A stretch of 12,337 bases of DNA from an uncultured bacterium (GTDB lineage Bacteria; Patescibacteriota; Minisyncoccia; Phycocordibacterales; UBA9973), in NCBI GenBank assembly GCA_903862375.1, contig CAIOXR010000011.1, forward strand, positions 1 through 12,337. Direction: 5' to 3'. Positions 7,820-12,337 of this stretch are shown piece after piece. Every line of letters begins with the position of its first letter. Positions within the stretch are counted from its first letter, which is position 1. Below the pieces are notes generated by a model. That model did no database searches. It was not told where the DNA came from and saw only the letters and a program-made list of their open reading frames with translations. Position numbers and translations under genes: made by a program.

Positions 7820-8734
7820 TTAGATTTTATTATGCTCTACAGATTTATATGCAAAGTATCCTATAATTATAAATGTTAATAGCGGAGATATGTAAGATGG
7901 AATTTCTGCTCCAAAAGCATCTGCCATCATAATTATGCCAAGTATAAAAATAGAATACATTGCTCCATTTTTTAGATAGATATATCTTTTAATTCTATCT
8001 ATATTACTTAAGGTTAACTTTCTTAATACGAAAGCACCAAGGCCATTACCAATAATGATAAGTGGTACAGATAATGTAAAAGCAAATGCTCCTAATACTC
8101 CGTCTATGGAGAAAGTCATATCAATAATTTCTAGATAAAGTATTTTACTTATGTCTGACATTTTATTATCTGAAGAAAGAAGTGTTTGTTCTCCTTTTTC
8201 AGCATTCTCTTTAAATCCATGAGTAATAAAAAATGCAGTAGATCCTACTACAGCAGCAAAAGCAAGCATTGGATTTATTTTAATTGCAAACCATACTGTC
8301 GTGGCTAATATAATTGAAACAACTGCAAAGAACCAAACACCATATGCTTGAAAAAACTTTTCATGACGAAGTCCAAAATTTTTTGTCTCAAGGAAAAGCC
8401 AATGAAAGAATAGAAATATAAGGAATATTCCACCCCCCAGAAGTAGTATAGGAGCAGATTGTTCGATGGCAGTATGAACACTGGGGTTATTCGAGAATGC
8501 TGCTGTTAATGCACCAATAGGTCCTAGTGATGGCATAGTCGCCCATATAATAGCCCAAGGAAGAAGACCACGGACAACGAAAACTGCGAAGAAAAAACCA
8601 TAAAGAAGGAACCATTTTCTACCTTTTTTACCCATAGTTTCTAATACTTCTGCGTTTATGACTGCATTATCAATACTACTTATAATCTCAAATAAGCACA
8701 AACCTAAAACTGTAATTATCATTGTTAATATCAT
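7820..8734 (-). CDS. DUF475/TerC-family integral membrane protein
   Basis: A 304-residue polytopic membrane protein with about eight hydrophobic segments (1-20, 42-67, 93-114, 131-151, 154-172, about 200-240 in two parts, 256-275, 281-298). Two related acidic motifs mark the TerC superfamily: FEIISSIDNAVINAEVL (15-31) and LEIIDMTFSIDGVLGAF (201-217), an internal pseudo-repeat whose Glu and Asp residues lie in membrane helices and probably bind a cation. TerC relatives (YkoY, YceF, MeeF/MeeY-type) are linked to manganese export and metal loading of secreted proteins; that role is inference here. The gene is first in a two-gene unit with a metallophosphoesterase, an enzyme class that needs such metals. 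A TATAAT box stands 8 bases before the ATG. Confidence 0.88.
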   Translation of the reverse strand: MILTMIITVLGLCLFEIISSIDNAVINAEVLETMGKKGRKWFLLYGFFFAVFVVRGLLPWAIIWATMPSLGPIGALTAAFSNNPSVHTAIEQSAPILLLGGGIFLIFLFFHWLFLETKNFGLRHEKFFQAYGVWFFAVVSIILATTVWFAIKINPMLAFAAVVGSTAFFITHGFKENAEKGEQTLLSSDNKMSDISKILYLEIIDMTFSIDGVLGAFAFTLSVPLIIIGNGLGAFVLRKLTLSNIDRIKRYIYLKNGAMYSIFILGIIMMADAFGAEIPSYISPLLTFIIIGYFAYKSVEHNKI

Positions 8735-8742
8735 ATGTATAT

Positions 8743-8748
8743 ATTATA
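8743..8748 (-). promoter_or_regulatory. -10 box of the DUF475-phosphoesterase unit
   Basis: On the minus strand TATAAT occupies 8748 down to 8743, eight bases before the ATG (8734-8732). Transcription would begin about two bases before the start codon, so the mRNA is essentially leaderless. No good -35 is visible, and the surrounding sequence is an AT alternation, which weakens the call. Confidence 0.45.
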
Positions 8749-8809
8749 TACGATGTTTAATTATAAAAATAGTCTAAGTTAATTACAATTTTTGAAGTTT
8801 TTTAAATTT

Positions 8810-8838
8810 TTTTGACATCATAAATTATGATGTCAAAA
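8810..8838. promoter_or_regulatory. Perfect 29-bp palindrome, candidate operator
   Basis: Arms TTTTGACATCATAA (8810-8823) and TTATGATGTCAAAA (8825-8838) are exact reverse complements around a single A. The site lies between the divergent DUF475 and nrdJ genes, about 75-100 bases upstream of the predicted DUF475 transcription start. No T-tract follows on either strand, so it does not look like a terminator. Both ends contain TTGACA, the -35 consensus, but no matching -10 is at proper distance. A dimeric repressor site is the simplest reading. It does not match the NrdR box pattern that I know. The rest of 8735-9031 is AT-rich with no gene visible. Confidence 0.6.
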
Positions 8839-8977
8839 TGTCCTTTATTGATAGTACTTTCAAGGTAATTTTTTTATTTTTTTTATAAAACTATTGACTG
8901 ATTTATAATATTTTTTTGTAGTGATATTTTTATTACTTTTTACCTGTTTCTGTCTTCCTTTCTAAATAGAGTGGATG

Positions 8978-8983
8978 TATAAT
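8978..8983 (+). promoter_or_regulatory. Possible -10 box for nrdJ
   Basis: TATAAT at 8978-8983 would start transcription near 8990, leaving a leader of about 42 bases before ATG 9032. The -35 candidate TTCCTT (8955-8960, 17-base spacer) is poor. A competing leaderless option is TAAAAT (9017-9022), nine bases before the ATG. No Shine-Dalgarno sequence is present before the start codon. Confidence 0.4.
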
Positions 8984-9031
8984 GTAGTCCCATAAGATAA
9001 ATGGATCATTATTAGTTAAAATTATAAAAAT

Positions 9032-11377
9032 ATGTCTTCCAAAAAGAAAGTGTTTAAAGTTAAAAAAGAAATCAAAAAAATAGAAGATAAAAAAGAAGAA
9101 GTTGTAATCGAAAAGAAATCACACAAGAATATTTTTATTAAAAGCGTTCTTAAAAGAGATGGAGCAATAGTTCCTTTTGATTTTGATAAAATTGCGAATG
9201 CTATTAATAAAGCTATGCTTGCAAGTGGGGAAGGATCATTGAAAGATGCTGAGATGGTTGCGAATAGAGTTATGATGGAAATTGTTAAAATAACTAAGAA
9301 ATATAAGAACTTTATAGCAACAGTTGAAGGTGTTCAAGATACTGTTGAACAGGAACTTATGCTTTCTGATTTTGTAAAAACTTCTAAGAATTATATTCTA
9401 TATCGTGAAGAGAGAGCCCGCTTAAGATCTCATAGTATTGTGGTTCCTGATCATGTTAAAAAACTTGCTGAAGAAAGTAAAAAGTATTTTAGAAATCCTC
9501 TTTCTGAATTTGTTTATTATCGTTCATATGCAAAGTGGATAAAAGAAGAAGGAAGAAGAGAAACTTGGATAGAGACTATAGATAGATATATGAGTTTTAT
9601 GAAAGGAAAGATTGGGAATAAATTAAATGAAAAAGAATATAGTGAAATTCGTGAAGCAATCCTCAAGCAAGAAGCAATGCCGTCTATGAGACTTTTGCAG
9701 TTTGCTGGTCCGGCAGCAGAGAAGACAAATGTTTGTGCCTATAATTGTTCTTTCATTGCCCCTTCAAAGTTTCAAGATTTTGGAGAGATAATTTATATAT
9801 CAATGTGTGGAACTGGAGTTGGATTTTCAGTAGAAAGTAAGAATATCCAGTCTCTTCCTCAGATAAAAGCTCAAAGTGGTAAAAAGTTTCCTACATATAC
9901 TATACCTGATACAAAAGAGGGATGGGCTGATGCTTTTGTTTTAGGTATGAAGACATGGTTTGAAGGAGATGATATTGATTTTGATTTTTCCCTTCTTCGT
10001 CCAGCCGGAGCTAGACTTGAGACCATGGGAGGTAAATCTTCTGGACCAAAACCATTAATTGATTTACTTGGTTTTACCAGAGAAAGAATATTAAGAAGAC
10101 AAGGAAGACATTTAAGGAACATAGATGCACACGATATAATTTGTAAAATAGGTGAGTGCGTAGTTTCAGGAGGGGTACGTAGGAGTGCTCTTATTTCACT
10201 TTCTGATTTAGACGATTCTGATATGCGTGATGCAAAAAGTGGTCAGTTTTGGAATAGTGAGGGACAGAGAATGCTTGCAAACAATTCAGCAGTTTATAAT
10301 ACAAAGCCTACTGAAACAGAATTCTTGAAAGAGTGGATAGCACTTATGCAATCAGGATCAGGAGAAAGAGGTATTTTTAACCGTGGTTCACTTTATAAAT
10401 CATTACCAAAAAGAAGAATAGAAAAATCTGGCAGTTATATAGGAGAAATGGGTACAAACCCTTGTGGAGAAATTATTCTTCGCTCGAAGCAATTTTGTAA
10501 CTTATCAGAGGTTGTAGCTCGTGCTGAAGATACAGAGGCTGATTTATTAAGGAAAGTTCGAGTAGCTACTATTTTGGGTACATATCAGTCTACACTTACT
10601 AAGTTTGGATATTTATCTAAAGAATGGAAAGAAAATTGTGACGACGAGAGATTACTTGGAGTATCTGTCACAGGGCAATGGGATTCCAAACTTTCTAGGG
10701 GTAAAGAAATGCTCACAAAGCTTAGACTTGAAGCTATCCGTGTAAACAAAATATATGCAAAAAAGTTTGGTATTAGTGAATCAACATGTATCACTGCTGT
10801 GAAGCCATCCGGGACAGTATCTCAGACTGTAGATTGTGCTTCAGGTATGCATCCTCGTCATTCCCCTTATTATATTCGTCGTGTCCGTATAAGTGCTACT
10901 GATTCTCTATTTAAAATGATGAAAGATCAAGGAGTACCTTATCATCCAGAAGTAGGCCAGAGTCATGATGATGCAAATACTTTCGTACTTGAATTCCCGA
11001 TGAAGGCTCCTAATGATGCAATTTGTAAAGATGATATAACAGCCCTCGACCAGCTTGAACATTGGAAAGTTGTAAAAGTAAATTATACCGAGCATAATCC
11101 ATCTGTAACTATTTCAGTAGGGGAGAATGAGTGGATCCAAGTTGCTCATTGGCTATATCAGAATTGGGATATAGTAGGAGGACTTTCGTTCTTACCAAGA
11201 ACAAATCATGTATATCAGCTTGCTCCTTATGAAGCGATAGATGAGAAAACTTATAAACAACTTATAAGTAAAATGCCTGATTTTGATTTTTCAAAGATTG
11301 TAACTTATGAAATGAGGGATGAGACTGAAGTGAAGAGAGAGCTTGCTTGCGTCGCTGGTGTTTGTGATATAGTATAG
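9032..11377 (+). CDS. nrdJ: Adenosylcobalamin-dependent ribonucleoside-triphosphate reductase (class II, NrdJ)
   Basis: This 781-residue enzyme reduces ribonucleotides to deoxyribonucleotides using adenosylcobalamin as radical source. After a charged Lys/Glu-rich start (1-31) comes an ATP-cone (about 36-128, KRDGAIVPFDFDKIANAI), which the monomeric Lactobacillus enzyme lacks. The catalytic barrel carries NVCAYNC (C235/C239, one being the substrate-side redox cysteine), MCGTGVGFSVE, NPCGEI (N476, radical cysteine C478, E480) and FCNLSEV (C489). The C478-C489 spacing of 11 equals C408-C419 of the Lactobacillus leichmannii enzyme. VKPSGTVSQT and RTNHVYQLAPYE are also typical. The C-terminal CVAGVC (C773, C778) is the thioredoxin-exchanging pair. 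All key residues are intact, and no class I or III reductase is present in the window. It is followed by a presumed vitamin transporter gene and a cobalamin riboswitch, consistent with its cofactor need. Confidence 0.95.
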   Translation: MSSKKKVFKVKKEIKKIEDKKEEVVIEKKSHKNIFIKSVLKRDGAIVPFDFDKIANAINKAMLASGEGSLKDAEMVANRVMMEIVKITKKYKNFIATVEGVQDTVEQELMLSDFVKTSKNYILYREERARLRSHSIVVPDHVKKLAEESKKYFRNPLSEFVYYRSYAKWIKEEGRRETWIETIDRYMSFMKGKIGNKLNEKEYSEIREAILKQEAMPSMRLLQFAGPAAEKTNVCAYNCSFIAPSKFQDFGEIIYISMCGTGVGFSVESKNIQSLPQIKAQSGKKFPTYTIPDTKEGWADAFVLGMKTWFEGDDIDFDFSLLRPAGARLETMGGKSSGPKPLIDLLGFTRERILRRQGRHLRNIDAHDIICKIGECVVSGGVRRSALISLSDLDDSDMRDAKSGQFWNSEGQRMLANNSAVYNTKPTETEFLKEWIALMQSGSGERGIFNRGSLYKSLPKRRIEKSGSYIGEMGTNPCGEIILRSKQFCNLSEVVARAEDTEADLLRKVRVATILGTYQSTLTKFGYLSKEWKENCDDERLLGVSVTGQWDSKLSRGKEMLTKLRLEAIRVNKIYAKKFGISESTCITAVKPSGTVSQTVDCASGMHPRHSPYYIRRVRISATDSLFKMMKDQGVPYHPEVGQSHDDANTFVLEFPMKAPNDAICKDDITALDQLEHWKVVKVNYTEHNPSVTISVGENEWIQVAHWLYQNWDIVGGLSFLPRTNHVYQLAPYEAIDEKTYKQLISKMPDFDFSKIVTYEMRDETEVKRELACVAGVCDIV

Positions 11378-11395
11378 ATAATTAATAATCAAATA

Positions 11396-11523
11396 AAATA
11401 GTTTTCATTAAAATAGTTTTTACAGAGGGGCGTGCGCAAGGCTGTCGAGCTGAGCAATGAGGAAAATTTCAGCAGAAATTTATCCGGACCCGATGGAGAA
11501 AGCTATTTTGATGAAAACTATTT
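11396..11523 (+). ncRNA. Candidate structured RNA or hairpin element with a 26-bp closing stem and GC-rich core
   Basis: Bases 11396-11421 pair without interruption with 11498-11523: 23 Watson-Crick and 3 G-U pairs (11409/11510, 11417/11502, 11421/11498). Inside, GGAAAATTTC (11461-11470) and GAAATTTATCC (11475-11485) form a second hairpin with one bulge and an AGCA loop. The 38 bases 11425-11462 are strikingly GC-rich (25 of 38) against an AT-rich surround. G-U pairs favour function as RNA. It lies 18 bases after nrdJ and 24 before the transporter gene, in the sense direction of both. I cannot match it to tRNA, SRP, RNase P, tmRNA or a riboswitch class I know. A mobile hairpin (MITE or REP-like) inserted between the genes is the main alternative; the strand is then arbitrary. 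Confidence 0.5.
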
Positions 11524-11547
11524 AATACCTTACGATAAATAGATTGT

Positions 11548-12069
11548 ATGAAAAACGGGATTAAATACACAATTATATTTTTGTCTACCTTTTTAGTTAG
11601 ATTGATACCATTTAGGGCTCCAAACTTGGAGCCTATTATGGCTGTTTTAATGCCTCTAAGCAAGACATCAGGAAAAGTTTTGTCTTTTATTTTTGGTTTT
11701 GTAAGTATTGTATTATTTGATTCTATAACATCGGGGTTTGGTATTTGGACTTTTATTACTGGAGTTACGTATGGACTTGTAGGGTTAGGATCAAATTATT
11801 TTTTCAAGAATCATACTGGATGGAAGAATTATGCATTATATGCAGTATTAGCAACTATTTTCTATGATGCTATTACTGGTCTTACTATTGGTCCACTATT
11901 TTTCCATCAATCATTTATAGTATCCTTAGTAGGGCAAATTCCATTTACAGTAATTCATTTGCTAGGAAATGTATCTTTTGCTATAGTACTTTCACCAGTT
12001 ATCGAGAAATGGTTAGCGAAAGAAGAAGTGAAAACAGAGAGTGTTGAAAAGATTGTAATGTTTAGTTAG
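11548..12069 (+). CDS. ECF-type transporter S component-like membrane protein, probable corrinoid uptake
   Basis: A 173-residue hydrophobic protein with about five to six membrane segments (5-21, 45-62, 66-84, 95-112, 116-134, 134-152) and a charged cytoplasmic tail. Size, the N-terminal LVRLIPFRAPNLEPIMA (16-32) and the glycine-spaced small helices fit the substrate-binding S components of energy-coupling factor vitamin transporters. No ATPase or EcfT gene accompanies it, as is usual for S components that share a common energising module. Its position, after a B12-dependent reductase and before a cobalamin riboswitch, suggests cobalamin or a precursor as substrate (CbrT-like); this is context inference, and other vitamins remain possible. 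No Shine-Dalgarno sequence precedes ATG 11548; the hairpin element ends 24 bases upstream and could influence its expression. Confidence 0.75.
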   Translation: MKNGIKYTIIFLSTFLVRLIPFRAPNLEPIMAVLMPLSKTSGKVLSFIFGFVSIVLFDSITSGFGIWTFITGVTYGLVGLGSNYFFKNHTGWKNYALYAVLATIFYDAITGLTIGPLFFHQSFIVSLVGQIPFTVIHLLGNVSFAIVLSPVIEKWLAKEEVKTESVEKIVMFS

Positions 12070-12113
12070 TTTTCACCTTATTGGTGGATGAAGTTAGTGC
12101 AATTTTAAAATTT

Positions 12114-12235
12114 AAACCAATGTATTTGGAAGTGAGGTGTGATTCCTCTACTGTGCCGCAACGGTAAAGCCTTAGATTAATAATCTAAGAACAAGTCCGG
12201 TCTTAATACAATGGTGTTTCCCGAGCAGGAGATAT
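12114..12235 (+). promoter_or_regulatory. Cobalamin riboswitch aptamer (compact, class II-like)
   Basis: The sequence contains the cobalamin-riboswitch core in order. GGAAGTGAGGTGTGATTCC starts at 12128 and includes the GAGG/CCTC stem. ACTGTGCCGCAACGGTAA (12150-12167) follows, then AAGTCCGGTC (12193-12202), matching the B12 box. ACCAATGTATT (12116-12126) and AATACAATGGT (12205-12215) form the enclosing stem with one mismatch. Where class I aptamers carry a large P7-P12 domain there is only one short hairpin, CTTAGATT-AAT-AATCTAAG (12171-12189), so this looks like the compact class II form. Ends are approximate. It controls the gene starting at 12304 through the terminator that follows. Confidence 0.9.
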
Positions 12236-12284
12236 ATTTATATATTTTGGTCAAAAGCCCTCTTTGCTCTATTGCAGGGTTTTT
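12223..12284 (+). terminator. Riboswitch expression platform: intrinsic terminator with competing stem
   Basis: AAAAGCCCT (12253-12261) pairs with AGGGTTTT (12276-12283) and runs into a T-tract, an intrinsic terminator before the next gene. GAGCAGGAG (12223-12231) can instead pair with CTCTTTGCTC (12260-12269) over nine pairs with one bulge, taking bases that the terminator's 5' arm and loop use. The two structures appear mutually exclusive, which suits transcriptional control. Which one cobalamin favours is not readable; for uptake genes OFF with ligand is usual. Confidence 0.65.
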
Positions 12285-12303
12285 ATTATTTTAAATAGAA
12301 TAT

Positions 12304-12337
12304 ATGAAAATTAAAAATAAAAAAAATATTATAATCG
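12304..12337 (+). CDS. Start of a cobalamin-riboswitch-controlled gene (truncated by window end)
   Basis: ATG 12304 opens a frame reading MKIKNKKNIII before the window ends. It is the first ATG after the riboswitch terminator. A lysine-rich start followed by isoleucines could be the beginning of a signal peptide or a membrane helix, as expected for a corrinoid-binding or transport protein, but 11 residues cannot decide this. No Shine-Dalgarno sequence precedes it. Confidence 0.45.
   Translation, partial: MKIKNKKNIII

Noticed and set aside
8810..8838. Palindrome as an intrinsic terminator
   Set aside because: No T-tract follows on either strand, and it lies in a divergent intergenic region where no gene ends.
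11396..11523. Identity of the hairpin element as SRP RNA, RNase P RNA, tmRNA, TPP or SAM riboswitch
   Set aside because: Short look-alikes exist (GAGGAAA as in RNase P; CCCGATG as in SAM-I; GCTGAG as in TPP), but the other conserved blocks of each family are missing or out of order.
121..12069. Genetic code 25 (TGA as glycine), as in Gracilibacteria/Absconditabacteria
   Set aside because: Nine genes of full family length are open with TGA read as stop, and glycines use GGN codons.
12074..12086. CACC-TTATT-GGTG hairpin as terminator of the S component gene
   Set aside because: Only four pairs and no T-tract follow; it may simply be part of the riboswitch leader.
1..12337. CRISPR arrays, transposase genes, prophage genes
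   Set aside because: No regularly spaced repeats and no transposase, integrase or phage structural genes were seen on either strand.

Overview
The window is AT-rich, densely coded bacterial DNA: nine complete genes, the first 34 bases of a tenth, one tRNA, one cobalamin riboswitch and one unidentified long-stemmed RNA or hairpin element. Short intergenic gaps, no visible Shine-Dalgarno sequence before any start, -10 boxes at leaderless spacing, an ATP-cone class II ribonucleotide reductase, a stand-alone cupin 'isomerase' domain and B12 salvage rather than synthesis together suggest a reduced-genome bacterium. The Candidate Phyla Radiation (Patescibacteria) is my best guess. That is an inference from style; no rRNA or ribosomal protein is present to fix the taxonomy. 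Full-length frames show that TGA is not read as an amino acid, and all nine complete genes end in TAA (6) or TAG (3).

Layout. (1) 121-3792, plus strand: a sugar block. It holds a small cupin resembling the C-terminal domain of mannose-1-P guanylyltransferase/mannose-6-P isomerase, a GH130 protein with a lysine-rich N-terminal extension, and a tandem protein with two GH130 domains. (2) 3855-5642: a half-size ABC exporter with its own promoter. (3) 5662-6708: tRNA-Cys(GCA), followed after two bases by a gene of uncertain function whose central part resembles isonitrile synthases (PvcA/DIT1). (4) 6709-8734, minus strand: a two-gene unit of a TerC-like DUF475 membrane protein and a membrane-anchored metallophosphoesterase, separated by one base. 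(5) 8735-9031: a divergent regulatory region with a perfect 29-bp palindrome. (6) 9032-12337, plus strand: a cobalamin block. It holds adenosylcobalamin-dependent ribonucleotide reductase (nrdJ), the long hairpin element, an ECF-type transporter S component, a compact cobalamin riboswitch with terminator, and the start of the gene it controls.

How the parts may work together. The three GH130 domains could release mannose or mannose-1-phosphate from beta-mannosides, and the cupin points to mannose-phosphate metabolism. In the last block, nrdJ makes DNA precursors but needs adenosylcobalamin. The S component probably imports a corrinoid, and the riboswitch shows that the next gene responds to cobalamin. 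The items most worth a second look are the hairpin element at 11396-11523, the tRNA-Cys/ORF arrangement with a -10 box placed for initiation at the tRNA's mature 5' end, the isonitrile-synthase-like protein, and the palindrome at 8810-8838.
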